Below the pieces are notes generated by a model that saw nothing but the letters and a program-made list of their open reading frames with translations, made no database searches and had not been told where the DNA came from. A stretch of 64,000 nt of DNA from Hypomyces perniciosus (Eukaryota; Ascomycota; Sordariomycetes; Hypocreales; Hypocreaceae), in assembly GCA_008477525.1 (NCBI GenBank), contig SPDT01000003.1, positions 1,612,001-1,676,000 on the forward strand. The letters run 5' to 3'. The translations under genes were made by a program, and so were the position numbers. Below, in pieces: positions 50,600 through 64,000 of this stretch (within the stretch, counting starts at the first letter, position 1; every line of letters starts with the position of its first letter).

Positions 50600-52260
50600 T
50601 AATAGCCTAAATTATTATATTAAATTAAAATATCTATTTAAATATAAATTTTATTATTACTGCTAATAGTAAAGTAAATATAGGTTTTACTTCTATTTAT
50701 TTATAAAAATTATACTTTCTTTTAAACAAATAAATATACTTACAGTTATTTAAAATATATTAAATATTAAAATAAACCTTCTCTATAAGCTTAATTAATT
50801 CTATTACAATTATTAGCTCCCTAAAGCAGTATAGATTAAAGCCTTAGCATTAAAGGTATAATATAACTGCTTTGTATATATTATTTTATATCTGCAGCTA
50901 TTAATATTTTTACTTTAAAAACTAGAAAGTTACCTTTTAGCCTTTATCGCCTATTTCTGTATAGTATTGCTAAATAGCTGTTTTCTTTATAATTAGGCTG
51001 TTAAAGATAAATATAGGCTGGCGGCAGTATTTTATTAATCTTGCCTATAATTTCTTATCTTTTACTATATACCTTTTTACTTTATTCTTAAATCGCTAAA
51101 AGTCTATAGCTATGAAATAAAATAATCTCTATATTATTTAAAGGTACTGTATAATTTATTAAAACTTTTCGCTATACGTTTCCCTTAACAGTATAAACGA
51201 AATTATACCTAAATATATATCTATAAAATCTTTTAAATCCTTTTCTTTCTTAACTTTAACTTTATTAATAGCAGTTATTAGTTTATAAAATAAAGTATCT
51301 ACTCTAATATTTTCTTTTTTAAAAATATATTTAACAGTAAAATTAAAAAAAAGGATATAACTAATTTATTAAATTATATATCCACTAAACATATTATTAA
51401 TATGATTATTTATTCAATTAATTATTACTTTAATATTAGTTTTTAATATAAATAAAAGTCTATAAATATAAGTATATAGCCTTTTAAAAGCTTAAAGTAA
51501 AGCTTTATATTCTTTTTTTTATAGTATTATACTTTATTTCTAATAAAAGCTAATATTTACTTTTATATTAAATTAATTGCCTTTTCCTTTTTATAATCTA
51601 TATTAAAATAGCCCTTTAGCCTATTATACTAGCATTAATTATAAAGATTACCTCCTTATATCCTTTACTTATATTTAATATTACTAGTATTAGGGCAGAA
51701 GTAATAAACTCTTTAAATTTATTTAAAGTTTACTATTATTCTTTAATTTACTTTTAAAGGGTATTTCTCTTCAATAAAGTTATTAAAGGCTTAATAATCT
51801 ACATAAAATATTCAATCTAGTATTTATAATAGCTAATTAAATTAAAATAAGATTAAATTTTATTAATAGTTTTATAGTTCTCTGATTCTTTAATTTTAAT
51901 AATTTTGCCTATAGCCAGTTGATGCCTTTTTATTTTATATAAATACTTTATTAATTTAGTGAATTTTTAATAAGAAATCAATTTTACTATTAAAATTATG
52001 TATCCTAATAGTTTAATATGTATAAGTATTTTATTTAGGTTTTAAAGGTGCTTGAAAATATAGTGTTAAACTTTAAATATTACTTCTTTACCGCTATATA
52101 TAGACTTTAAACCTTATACTGCAATATTATTTAAAAATAGTTAATAAACTGTCAGTATAAAATTAAATAGTATTTAAAGTATAATATACTAGAATTACAC
52201 TATTAAGTTTATAGCGCCTATTAAAAAAGTATAGTATTTTAAAAGGCTAATAAAGCTTGC
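50600..52260 (-). pseudogene. Gypsy-B pol remnant (RT, RNase H, integrase)
   Basis: On the minus strand, stops ignored: reverse transcriptase/thumb at about 51,800-52,250 (FLIGAINLIV..., then GRHPDTAKVIKI-type HQLAIGKIIKI), RNase H at about 51,350-51,690 (IFIINASIIGQRAILI, NTIKKNIKLY) and integrase zinc-binding region at about 50,600-51,130 (FIFNSLIIKKTAIQQYYTEI). The gene order RT-RNase H-integrase is that of Ty3/gypsy. The RNase H with NASLxGWGAVL-like sequence is a lineage common in fungi and distinct from both the chromodomain copies and Gypsy-H. All frames are broken. Confidence 0.72.
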
Positions 52261-55200
52261 AAATGTAATTATATTTTAACTTTTTTTATTAAAAGGGATT
52301 TAATTATAGCTTATAAAAAAGTCTAGTAATAATAGTATTATATAACCTATAAAGTTTTCGCTAAATTAATTTACGTTTAAAAGAATATAGGTATCTTTAA
52401 TAGTTATTTATTTATTTATATAATAAAGTTAATAAAGTAAAGGCTATTATCTTTTTGTATATTAAGAAAAATAAATTTTTATATAGCCTATAGCTTTCCT
52501 TTAAAAGTCTTTTTTTAATATATATTTATAGCAGGTTAACCATTTTCTTCTCTATACTTTTAAAAATTAAAATATTACTGCTCTATTAAATATTATACTT
52601 TACTATATAAATAGTTTATAGTAAAGCAATCTTAAAGTTAAGCTTTTTATATTTTATAAAATCCTAAAAAAGTGCGATTTCCCTGTTTTTTAGGATTTGC
52701 ATTAAAATCGCAGTTTCTTATACTATTGGTTTCCCTTTTACTGTTTTTAAAATTATAGCTAAATAATCTAGTATAAGCCTTATTTTAGCTTTAATGAATA
52801 AAAACTTTAAAGTAATATATTTAATAAAAGGGGTATTAAAGTTTATATTATCTTTAATTTTATTTTAATTTTTTTATTTTTAATAAAGACTTTTAATAGG
52901 AATAAAACTATTAAAGAAAGTATTATGTATTAAATAGATTTTTACGCTTTTCTTTTTATATATAATATTAATTCTAATTTATTTTCACTTCCGCGCTCTC
53001 TTTTAAAACCTTTTCCTTTATTCCTTTACTCCTTTAAACTCTTTTACTGCTTTTTTTATTAGTTTATTTAATCTTTTAATTTATTAGCTAATAGTAGCTA
53101 AATTAAATCCTTTTTAGTTTATTTTAATAGTTTATATAAAACCTCCTTTATACAAGTAAAATAAAAGTTTTTTTAAACTTTCTTTTATTTTATTAACTTT
53201 ATATTTAAATATAAAGTTAATATTTATTTTAGCTTTCAATTATATAATACTTTTATTTTATATTTTTAATAGATAGCTTAAGCAGTTAAGGTAATAACTT
53301 AACTATTCTTTATTTAATAATCTATATATAAATCTTTATTCTTTAGCGGTTAATTAAATATTAATTATATAGCCTAAATAAATAGTATTTTAAAAACCAA
53401 AAGTATTAAAACTTTATTAAATATAATATCAAATCTAACTGGTATTTATATATTGCCTATATATATTTAAATAATAGTTTTACTGTATATATTTACTTCA
53501 TTATTATTGAATATAATATTAACTGCTTTATAAAGGTATATTATTATATTCTATTTTATAGCTAGCTAATAAAAAATAATATTTCCCTTTAACTTTAAAT
53601 TTATAAATACTTTAATAAATATACTATTAAGCTCTTTTCACTATACTTATATTTATAGTAAATGTTATAAATAATAAAAGATCCTTTTTAATTAAATTAT
53701 ATAAATCTAGGTTATAGATTTCTATAATTAATTTACTTTATAGTTAATAGTTATATTTAAGTACTATAGCTTATAAAAGTATATTTCTAGTAGTAGTAAT
53801 AGGTTTAAATCTTTATAATTAAATAGTTCTTTATTTAATAATCCCTTTATTTATAAGGGTTATAAGCTTATAGCTTTAAAAGGTTAATTTTATAATAGCC
53901 AAATGATTTATATAGTTAATTTTAAGTATATAATTAGTGCATTTAATCTTTTTAATAGTTTTTCTTTAAAAAGGTATTTATATATAAAAATAAAGGTTAT
54001 TTATTATAAAGTAAATTTAAAGATAATTAAATTAGTTTTCCTATAAAACTATATTTTAGCAATTCCTTATAATTTTACCATTAAATCTATCTTTACAGTA
54101 TTTATAAGCTCCAGAATAGCATTTAAAAGATACTAGTTTTAAATTTAATTATATTATTTAGAATTACTGCTTAAATTATTATTTTAATTTACTTTCCCTT
54201 TAATAATTCCTTTTTATTTTTAAAGCCTTTAATTCTGCCTTTTTTATTATATTACAGTTTAAAGGTATAGCTTTTAAAGTTATAGGTATAAGGTTTAAAT
54301 ACAGTTACTTTATCTTAATTGGCTTTTTTATTTAAAGCAGTAATAGTAATATTTAATGTATTTATCTATTTCATTAATTATTTAAATATACTTTTATCCC
54401 CTATTAGTTATAAAGTGAATAGAAAAAGTTTAATTAAATAGTTCTTTAATTAGACTAGCTTAGTTATATTAATTTAAAGGTTCCTTTAAAGGGGTTATTT
54501 TAATTAAGTTTATAGAAAAAAATTAAACCCTTTTTCCTTATATATTATCTACATTGTTAATAATTATTTAATCTTTGCCTATAAAATATAAAATATTTAT
54601 TATTAATCCTTTTATAGGAATTATATTTAACCTTTATCATACTTAAACTTTAAATATCTATTTATATTATACTTTTTTATAAATAATATTAAAAAGTTTA
54701 ATTTTATAAATATTTAATTTTTAATTAAAAAAGCTAGGTTTTATTTTCTTTATAAATAATAAGCTTAATAAAGTTTTATATTAAACTTTATATAATTCTA
54801 TTTAAAGCGCTAGTATTTTTTATATGTAGGTTTTAATAGTTATAACTGCTATAATAAATTAAATTAAAATTAAAGTTCTTTATAGGCTTATTTAAGTTAT
54901 TTTTACTGCTAGGTTATATATTATAAACCTATAACCTTTATTATAACTTAAATTAGCGCAGTTTTAAAGAAAATAGCTTTTATTTATTGAATATTAGCAG
55001 TATTTATTATTAATAACTGCTTTTAAATAATAAATAAAAAAAGTATTTAATATATTATTATATAAAGTATTTATTATATTAATATTATTAATAGCAATTA
55101 ATAAAATAAAGGGGTTTTATTTAAATACTTTACTGCTAATAGTAATATAATAGTATTTTCTTTTTTTAATGTTAATTGTTTTTTCCTTCTATTAAGAAAG

Positions 55201-57184
55201 CTAAATTATTAGTTTTTTAAATCTTTCAGATAAAGTATTTATTTAATCTTTAAGCTGTAAAGTTATAGCTAGTTTTATAGGCTTAAACTATTATTCTTTT
55301 TATTTTCTTGCCTTTAAGCTTAACTCTAATTTAAATAAATCTAATAAATCCTTAATTTTAATTAATATTTTATAAAACTTTTAAAAATAAGCTTTTTTAA
55401 TATTAAATTTTATTCATATTTTATTATAAAAAAGTATTTAAACTTTAATATATACTAGATCTATAAAATTATTAATTTCTTTAATTGTATTAACAACAAT
55501 TATTAATTAAAGTAACTTTAATAATATTACTTTTATAATATTATAAAAATATAATATTACTATTTTTTAACTTTTTTTATTAAACTTTTAATAAAGGTAT
55601 TAATATTAAAGTAATTAATTTATTGTAAACTATATCCCTATAGGCTTATAATAATAAAGGTTTAAGAGTTATATTATATATAATTCCGATTAACTTCTAT
55701 TATATTACTTATAGTATTATATCAGCTTTTATTTTCTTTTATCTTAGCTAATACCTTTTTTAATAAAAGTCTAAATTACTTTATATTCTTTCATTTTCAA
55801 TAACAGTTTTAAACACCTCCTTTAATCTTTAATTAAAATTCCTTAATCTTTTATTTTTTACTTATAGCTTTTTAAAAATTAAAATATATTCTTACTATTA
55901 AATTTATTTATAAAATTAATCCCTATTAATAGCTTTATACTTTAAATATTTTTAAAAGTTTAAATAAAAAAAAAGAACTTTTAGAATAATAATTTTTTAT
56001 TTTCTATTAAAAAGTTTAACTTCTTTTTAGTTTTTATTATAATAAATATTAAGAGTATTAATATTAACTTAAATGTAGAATTAGATAACTTTTTAAGTTA
56101 AAGGGTTAATGAAAAGGTTATATTTAATATCCTAGTAAAAAAAGGTTATTAATTTAATTTAAACTCTTTTATTTTAAGTTAAAGTAAATTATTAAAGTTT
56201 TAATTAAATAGCTTTTTAATAAAAAAATACTTTTTCTTTTATAAATTAAAGTTATTTAACTTTAATATTTAGCCTTTAAAAGAGTATTCCTCTTTTAAGT
56301 AAAAAAAGGATATATTCTTTTAATAAAAGAGCTATAGGAATATATTTCATTAAAGTAAAGAGTTTTTTTATAAAGAAAAAAGGTTGCATTTATTTATTTA
56401 AAATAAAGAAATTAATTAGTTTTTTAAAGATAATTTCGTATATTAATATTAGTTATAATATATTAAATTATTATCCTCTTTATATTTTCTTTAAATATCT
56501 TTAATATAAGTAAAAATAACCTATATACTAAAAATTGCAAAAGCAGTAAAAATAATACTATTATTAAAAGTAAAAGAAAACTTAAGAATATTAAAGAAAT
56601 TAAAATAAAGTCTTTATACTAGAAGATTAAATAATTAATATATCCCTTATTAGCCCCTTATAGCTATTCTACCTATTAATTTACTGAATAGTAAATAAAA
56701 TAAAAGTTATAATAATATATTATTAGTTTAAAGGGGCTTAAAGTATATAATATTAACTGTTTTATTTATATATTTGCTTTTACTATAGCGACTAGTCTTT
56801 TAATAATTTTCCTTAAGATTTTAGCTTTTAATTAACAGGTATTATTAATTAATAGTTTTTTTTAAGTTTTGCTTTTTTATTATATTTTAGCGCATTATAT
56901 TTAAGTTGAGTAATTTTAATATCTTTTTGTAAATTATAACTACATAACCTGTATTTTTAGAGTTAAGTATTATACTAATTTATATTAAATAGTTGCAGAA
57001 AGGGTTTTTATGCTATTTCCTTTAGCTAATTGTCTTGTATTTATATAAAGACTAAGTAAAGCCCGCCTATAATTCTATTAATAGTTAGGCGAGGGTAAGT
57101 TTTAATAGTAGTATAAAAGTGCCTTTAGTAATTATTTTTTAGGATATAATCCCTAAGACTTCCCCCTATCTTAATTACAAGTTT
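52261..57184. other. Gypsy-B 5' region, AT-rich, unresolved
   Basis: Expected place of gag and protease on the minus strand, but RIP has removed recognisable motifs. 57,060-57,170 is GC-richer with CCCCCTATC just before the upper LTR. Confidence 0.4.
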
Positions 57185-57578
57185 TATCCAAAGGGAATTA
57201 ATACTTTAAAATATATATATAATGTACCTATATATAATAACCGGTATTAAGTGCAGGGACTGCGCTTTTAATAGAACTATAAAGCAGCAATTAAATAATA
57301 TAAAGTCTAAAAGATACTATAGATTATTTAATTATAATGCCAGCAGCTAAAAGCAATTAACAGTTACCTTTATACGCCTTAGCGGCTATATATTTATAAC
57401 TGGGGTTATATATTAAAGGAGGAAAAACGTTAGTGTATATTAAACTAAGGCTATTTATATATCTGTATACTTTTATGCTTTTCTAATCCAGTAACTGCTT
57501 AAATAAACAGCTGACTTTTCTTGGGTAAGCTTGATACGAAAAATGCAGGTGTATTGGGTATATTAGTTACCCCCGATA
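57185..57578 (-). repeat. LTR B, upper copy (5' LTR of Gypsy-B)
   Basis: 394 bp, start TATCCAAAGGGAATT (altered TGTCGAGGGGGAATT) and end CCCCCGATA on the plus strand. It matches 45530-45924 with mainly transitions. Confidence 0.85.
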
Positions 57579-60500
57579 AAGTATATAAATATAAGAGTAT
57601 TTGCAAAACCTATAAATAAATATAAAAATACTTTAAGTTTAAAAGGCTTAAAAAAGTAGTATGAAATATTATTTCTTACTATATAATATATAAAACAGTT
57701 AAACCTTTAAAATATAAACTATATAGTAAACTCTAACCTTTACCAATACTGGAATAACTATAAAAGTTAATCTTATTAAACTGTATTATTAAACTACTAC
57801 TATCTATTAAACTAAAATAAAGATTAAATATAATAGTATTTTAATAATTATAGACTAATTTATTAAATAGTTTTACTTTTTTTTATATAAAAAAGTAATA
57901 GATATAGAAATACTACCTTATATATTTTTGTAATTTATTGCAGTTAACTATTATTATTTTAACAGCCATTAAAAAGCAGCTATAATAAACTATTAAAAAA
58001 GCCTAAATAGCTTTTATATTAATAACTAAAAAGAAGCTAGAAGTTAGGTTAAAAGCTTTAAAAGATTTACTATTTTTTAGTTTAAATAAAGGTATTTCCT
58101 TAAAAGGCTATAAATTAGCTTTATATTTAAAATTACTTTTTATATACAATAATTTTATTAGTGTTTTCTCTATAGAAAAGGCTATTAATATATTAGTAAG
58201 TTAATAATATACTATTAAATTAAAAAATAATAAAATACCTTTATAGAGTTTTATTTATTACCTAGCATTTAAAGAGCTAGAAGCTTTTTGCTAATATTTA
58301 GAAAAAGTATTATAAAATATATAAATTTAGCAGTCTATTAGTTTTATAAGTGCTGTTATAATTTTTATATTAAAAAAAGGCAATAAACTATAAATATATA
58401 TTAATTTTTATACTTTAAATAAAATAACTTATAAAAACGATACCTTTTTATTCTTAATTATTAAACTTTTTAATAAACTTTTATATATTAAGATTTTTAT
58501 TAAATTTAATTTAAAGGATATATATTACTAGATACCTATCTTTAAAAAAAACAGCATTTCGCTGCTAATATAAATACTTTAAGTGCAATATTATATTATT
58601 TAGCTTTATAAATTCCCCTATAACCTTTCAGCAATATATTAATAATATACTATAAGATTTAGTTAATTTTATTTATATTATATATTTTCATTATATATTA
58701 ATTTATAGCTGCACTTTTACAAAATATATATAGTATATTTACTAAATGTTTAAAAAGCTATAAAATATAAAGCTATATATTAATATTAATAAATATATTT
58801 GTTATATTACTTTAATACCTCGTTTTAAATATATTATTATACTTAATAGAATTAAAATAATATAGTTATATATTTAAGCTATTATTAAATATTTAGTATT
58901 TAAAAGCATTTATAACATCTTTATATTCTTAAAATTTATAAAGTTTTATTATTGCTTTATTAAAAATTATAATAAAATTATAATACTTTTAATAAATTGT
59001 ACTTATAAAAAGTAAAAATGTTTCTTGCAGTTAAAGCCTAATACTTTTAAAGCCTTTTAATAGTTTAAGAACAGGTTCTTAAAGAAACCTATTTTAATAT
59101 ATTATAATTTAAAGGCGCTAATATATATAAAGATAAATATATTAAACTATATAATTAAGGGAGTATTAGTTTAATACTAGTATAATACTTAATACTTTAT
59201 AGTATATATATTGAAAAAGCTAAATAGTTTTAAATTATATTATTATACCTTTAATATTAAATATCTTACTACTATAAAGGCTTTTTAAATATAAAGATAT
59301 TTTCTAGCTTATATAAATATAGAGATTTAAGTTATAATAGACTATTTTAATTACTATTACTTTATAGATAAATAAAAGCTTTTATATTAATAGGCAAAGG
59401 CTTTTAATAAATTAAATTTATTTAATTTTTATATTAAATATAGGCTAAAAAACTTAAATCCTATTAATATTTTATTTTAATACTTTAGTTTTTATAATCC
59501 TGTTAAAATTAAGAAATTATAGCGAGGCTGTATATTAATAATGTGATAGTATTTTTATAATATAAAAGTTAATAACTTACATAAATTAAAAGGATTTGTA
59601 ATAATATATTATAATAATTAAGAATATATAAGGCTATTTATAGATAAGAGTATTGCTTTAGTATTACTTTAAGTTAAAGGATAGGGATTAAATACTATTT
59701 AGCAGACAGTTTATTTATAAAGTATAGTAGTTAAAGTTATAATAGCTGCTGGTTTATAAGTTATATAATACACTACTACAAGTTTATTGCTAGAACTATA
59801 AAAGTCTTTATATTTAGCTATCCTATAAGCTTAATAAAAAGATTACTTTATTTAATAAAAGGTTTAAAGTTAAAGAGTAGTTAATATATTTAATAGTAAT
59901 AATTAAGTTATTAATAATAATTAATTCATTTACTATTAAAGTAAAGTCTATATATGAATAAGCTTTTATATTAAGATTTTAATATTACTTTATAATAATT
60001 TACCTGCTAAATATTAAAAAGTTTATTATACTTTAAAATATATTATATTAATTTATTATTAGTAAAGTATAAAGTAAAATATTAAATCTTAAATATTTAT
60101 ATATTATATTTATGAAATAATACAGGTAAGAATTTATTAACTTTATAGTATATTTGCTTCATTATTAATATTAAAAAAATCTTTTAAAAAAATCTTTATA
60201 GATTTTATTATAGATTTACTGGAAATTCTATATAATAAAAGTAAATATTTATATAATATAATTCTTATTATTATTAACTAGTATATATAATATACTTTAT
60301 ATTTATTTATAATAATATATATTATAAATAATAAAGTTATTAACTTTTTTATAAAATATATTTATTTAATTTTTAAAACACTATAAGGCATTATCTTTAA
60401 TAAAGATTAATTATTTACATCTAGATTTTAGTGAAGTTTCTATTATTTATTTGCTTATAAAAAGCAATTTAATACTACTTTTTCCTTATAAACTAATAGT

Positions 60501-61838
60501 TAAATTAAATAATAAAATTAAGCCTTAAAGTATTATTTATATTCTTTTTATAGTAAATAATAAAATAATTAGCTATAAAAATTATTCTTTACTTAGTTTA
60601 AATATAATAGTATTAAATATTCTATAATTAGCTATTTACTAGCTTTTTTAATGCTTAGCTATAAGCCTAATACTTTAAGTTCTAATAAATTAACCTATTG
60701 TAGATATTATATTAATATTATTATAAAGGTAAAAAAGCTTTCAGCTATTTATAAAAAAGTTAAATAAACCTTATAACAAAGTTAACAGCAATATAAAAAG
60801 TAGTCTAATATTTATTAATTTAAAAAGAAATTTACTATAGGCAATTAAGTATTATTATATATAAAATATTTAAAAATTTAGTAATGTAATAAAAGATTTA
60901 TTAAAAAGTATATTAATCTTTACTAGATTAAACGCTAAATTAGAATGAGCGGACTAGTATATTAGCTTTATCTTTTATCTTTTATTAAAATTTATAATAT
61001 TTTTAATATTATAAATCTTAAACAATATTATAGCTGTAAAGGAGAACCTGTTAAGCTAATAGATTACCCCTTTAGCGCTAAAGAGATATTTAAAGTCGAA
61101 AAAATTATTAATTATAAATATAAAGGAATATAGCGCTTAGATTTACTTAAATAGAAGGACTATTTAAAAATTAATAATATTTAATAAAAGAAAAGTAATT
61201 TTACTACTATTAAATTAATTGAAAAGTATAAATAGTAATTTACTAGTAAATAATTAACTATTACTATTGAATATTATAAAGTTAAAAAGAGCAGGGTATT
61301 ATATAGTTTTAATTAGTTAATTAAAAATAGAAAATAAACTTGTAACAGTATATATTTTATAGTAAATAAATAGTAATACTATTATTAAATAATAGTTAAT
61401 TGCTTTTATCTTTAAACAGTACTTTATTGCAATCTTTTATAGTAATAGGATATATTTAAGGAAATATAGGAATTTTAATATACTAGTATATAATATAATA
61501 ATTAGCCAGAAAGTGGTTATTATAAAAAATATATATATACTAAAATAAAAGTATATATAATAGCAGTAATAATAATAAAAAGGTTTATTTCATTAAAAGT
61601 AATTTAAAGGTTTAAATGCTTTAAGTTTTAGCGGTAATATTATTTATTTACTGTAAACTTTTTTTTTACTTTTTAATTAGATTTAATATTTACTGTATTA
61701 ATATAAAGTTCTTTTTATATTAAACTCATAATAGTATTATTATAGATTAGTTTTTTATTAGCTGCTATTATATAATAAAAACCTAATAGTAAAGTATTTA
61801 CTTTCTTAATACAGGACTTTCAAAATTATTAAATTAAT

Positions 61839-62419
61839 TGTTAAAATAACAAGGTTATACTGAACCTCATTTAAGTGCAGCTTCTAGGAAGGTGCACCCA
61901 ACGCAGCAATGAGGAAACGACTGAGAGTCTAGTTGGGTTAACAATGGATAAACAATTGAATTGTAACTGAACTAATAGCTAGAAAGCTATAGAATATCTA
62001 GTGATGTGCGGCTGGTGTAGAAGTGATTGTATGAACAATAGCTTTGTCTTCTATAATAGTCCTCCGACTAGACAATAGGAATGCGGCGGCAGAATTGGGT
62101 TCGTGGCCCCATTCCTATTTTCCGCAAAATTCATTTATATGGGAAATCGTCCAAATCGACTCACGGCCATACAAACAGGAAACCATTTTAGTCAGATTTT
62201 TCACAATAGCCATTGTGGCCATTGTATTGAGTCTAGGGTAGGCGGGGTAGCTGGTCCTAGCTCAATTGTTATCGTTGAAGATAACAGAAATTTCCTGACT
62301 TACACCGAAGTTCCTCCAGGGACTCGGTCCTAGCATCGGGCCTAATTCCGGGTCTAGCCAGAATAGGAAGGTTACCCAAATACACTGAAATCTTTACTTT
62401 TTAGCCCTCCTTTTTAACA
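61839..62419 (-). repeat. Solo LTR of the Copia-1 family, little mutated
   Basis: 581 bp, TGTTAAAATAACAAGG to TTTTTAACA, flanked by the 5-bp duplication TTAAT (61834-61838 and 62420-62424). The gypsy sequence continues on both sides exactly as in copy 1 (31,640-31,690), so the empty site is visible in this window. It retains CpA/TpG and CpG. Frames at 62044-62241 and 62103-62333 inside it are not taken as genes. Confidence 0.92.
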
Positions 62420-63039
62420 TTAATGCTTTAATAGTATTAATACATGAATAAGCGATTAAGTGATATAATTTATTATTTAAGAAATAATAAAAATATTTCT
62501 TAAAAGCAGTTAATATAATATAAATTAATATAAAAAGTTTTACTTTTTAATAATATAAAATTTATATTTATTATTATAGCATTAAAGCAGTTTTTTTAAT
62601 TTCTTTTATATTTTATTTAATTAAAAGGTTAAAATAATAATAGTATAAGGCAGGGCGTTTATAGTAAGTTAATAGTAGTTAATAGTAGTATTTATATTAA
62701 AATATTTACTAGGTTAAATTGCTAGCAGCTTTGCAGCGTTTTATTGGCAAAAGTATAGCAATTTTAAAAAAAGTGTATTTTAATAAAGATATAGTTAAAG
62801 TAGTATTAGCTGTATATAAATATAAGTTTATTATATAAAAGTTCTTAAATACTATAAAATTACTATTCTTTTTTAAAACTAGGCTATAAATATATTAAAT
62901 AGAAAGTTATAGTAAAGAATTAGCTATAGAAAATTTATAAAGTAATAATATTTATTATAGAAGGAAAAAGGAAATTTATAATTACAGGTTAAATTTAGAA
63001 AAAAGAACTACTATTATATAATAAGTTAGTTAATAAAGA

Positions 63040-63170
63040 GAAGCGAAAAAAAGGAATATTTATAGGAAAAGCAGCTATAGAGGGAAAGGGGCTAAAAGAG
63101 AGAGAGAAATAAAGAGAAAGAAAGAAAAAAGAAAAGTAAATGGGAAGTAAGGTTATAAATAAAAAGAAAA
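63040..63170 (+). repeat. Purine-rich tract in gypsy terminal region
   Basis: Long run of A/G (AGAGAGAGA and GAAAGAAAGAAA units). Its complement occurs at 30,900-31,000 in copy 1, so it is an original part of the element's terminal region and not a chance microsatellite. Confidence 0.6.
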
Positions 63171-63777
63171 GTAAAGTAAAAAATATATATAGTATATGTA
63201 GTAGTAAATTAAAAGAAGAAAAATAAAGTAAATTATTTATATATTAATAGTAAACAGTTAATGTATTATATAAAACCTTTTTGCTACTTTTTAAGTTTAA
63301 TTATATAAAAGTATACTATTAAATTATAAAGTTAAAAACTTTTTAGGCTATTAAGTGTATATTAAAGTATTTAAGTTTAAGGCTTAAAGGAGCGTCTATA
63401 TAGGAAATAATTACTCTTTAATATAGTAATAGGGTATTATAAGCTAGAAAAGAGCTAGTTAAATATAAAGTCTTTACTGGTATTAAGGTTAATACTATAA
63501 AAGGGGGGGCAGTTTATTAAAAGACTAAAAGCTTTAAAGCTTTTATAATATTATATAGGCTGGAATATATATATAAAAGTAATTATAGTCTTTAAAGATA
63601 TAGAACTTTAAAAACTAGTAAACTACTACTGCTATACTTAATTATTAATTTCTGGCTTATTACCTGCTTATTAGCATTTATTTCTCCTTTAAGTAACTGC
63701 TCTTTAACCTCCTTTACTTTTCCCTAAGGTCGCAGCCCCTCGCCCGATCTATCTGCCCTAAAGAGGGTCTCTAATAT

Positions 63778-64000
63778 AAATAAAAAAGCTATTAATTATA
63801 TAAATATCTTATAATAGTAATATTTCAGAGCTAATTAGACTTAGCCCTATATATACTAATTATAGCTTTATGCGAGATATATATAAAGCGCTAAAAAAAG
63901 CATATATATTAATAAAGTATAAATTAAAGCTAAAAATATAAATTAGTTATATAAAGAAATATAGGTATACCTTTACTTTATATAAGAAACAACTAAAAAG
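63778..64000. other. AT-rich flank at window end
   Basis: No similarity to what follows the same point in gypsy copy 1 (below 37,145). It is outside the element. No gene. Confidence 0.4.

Larger units (their letters stand above)
45530..57578 (-). mobile_element. Gypsy-B: long Ty3/gypsy element between LTRs B
   Basis: Two direct LTR copies (45530-45924 and 57185-57578) bracket a minus-strand gypsy pol. A purine run on the minus strand (AGGGAGGG) touches the lower LTR, where the polypurine tract of a minus-strand element should be. At 12 kb it is long for gypsy, so 46,000-50,500 and 53,000-57,000 probably include gag, untranslated DNA and unrecognised insertions. No target duplication was found (TATTT left, AAGTA right), which lowers confidence that both LTRs belong to one insertion. 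Confidence 0.6.
57579..63777 (+). pseudogene. Gypsy-chromo copy 2, plus strand
   Basis: Counterpart of 30,586-37,395. Reverse transcriptase lies at about 58,380-59,300 (YINFYTLNKITYKN is the YRGLNxITxKN motif region), RNase H and integrase follow to about 60,900, and the chromodomain is at about 61,085-61,240 (EIFKVEKIINYKYKGI then KDYLKINNI, matching the chromodomain WEVEEI...W...YLVKWKGY...TWEP layout). The 5' end is missing, cut by LTR B at 57578. The 3' terminal region is interrupted by a solo LTR (61839-62419) and homology with copy 1 ends at about 63,777, a likely LTR edge. No usable open frame. Confidence 0.75.

Noticed and set aside
1..64000. CRISPR arrays, bacterial operons, prophage genes
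   Set aside because: None found; introns, RIP and LTR elements mark this as fungal chromosomal DNA.

Overview
The window looks like a filamentous ascomycete (Pezizomycotina) chromosome segment with sharply two-sided composition. Two islands of ordinary base composition (about 480-3,600 and 23,300-28,600) sit in very AT-rich DNA. The AT-rich parts are retrotransposons whose reading frames are full of TAA/TAG and which have almost no CpA or TpG (for example 8,041-8,100 has neither). That is the signature of repeat-induced point mutation (RIP). Spliced genes with short introns (42-57 bp) also fit a filamentous fungus. The species cannot be named from the sequence.

Layout. 480-2,455: gene island with one convincing gene, a four-exon secreted cysteine-rich protein on the minus strand (592-1,439). 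2,456-23,315: transposon block bounded on both sides by an inverted repeat of about 630 bp (2,456-3,090 and 22,660-23,315). Its core is one Ty1/copia element (Copia-1, 4,340-19,582, target duplication AATAG). Its 5' LTR is split by a 714-bp non-LTR-like insertion with an 11-bp duplication, and its RNase H region is split by a second copia element (Copia-2, 10,713-18,703, duplication TATTA). Copia-2 in turn holds a solo LTR of its own family and a solo LTR of the Copia-1 family. 23,270-28,627: second island, with hypothetical genes and a membrane-protein gene cut off at the right border. 28,640-64,000: Ty3/gypsy territory with at least three lineages: a chromodomain element in inverse (30,586-37,395, minus) and direct (57,579-63,777, plus) copies, an element with a pol lacking integrase (40,158-45,529, plus), and a long element between two related LTRs (45,530-57,578, minus strand). 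Solo or fragmentary LTRs of other families are scattered between them.

The host genes do not form an operon-like unit. The likely biological interest is a secreted, cysteine-rich, effector-like gene in a small island inside RIP-degraded repeats, a setting typical of fast-evolving compartments of fungal genomes. No CRISPR array, rRNA or tRNA gene was recognised. Transposon domain calls come from reading translations by eye with stop codons ignored; domain edges are good to roughly 50-100 bp.
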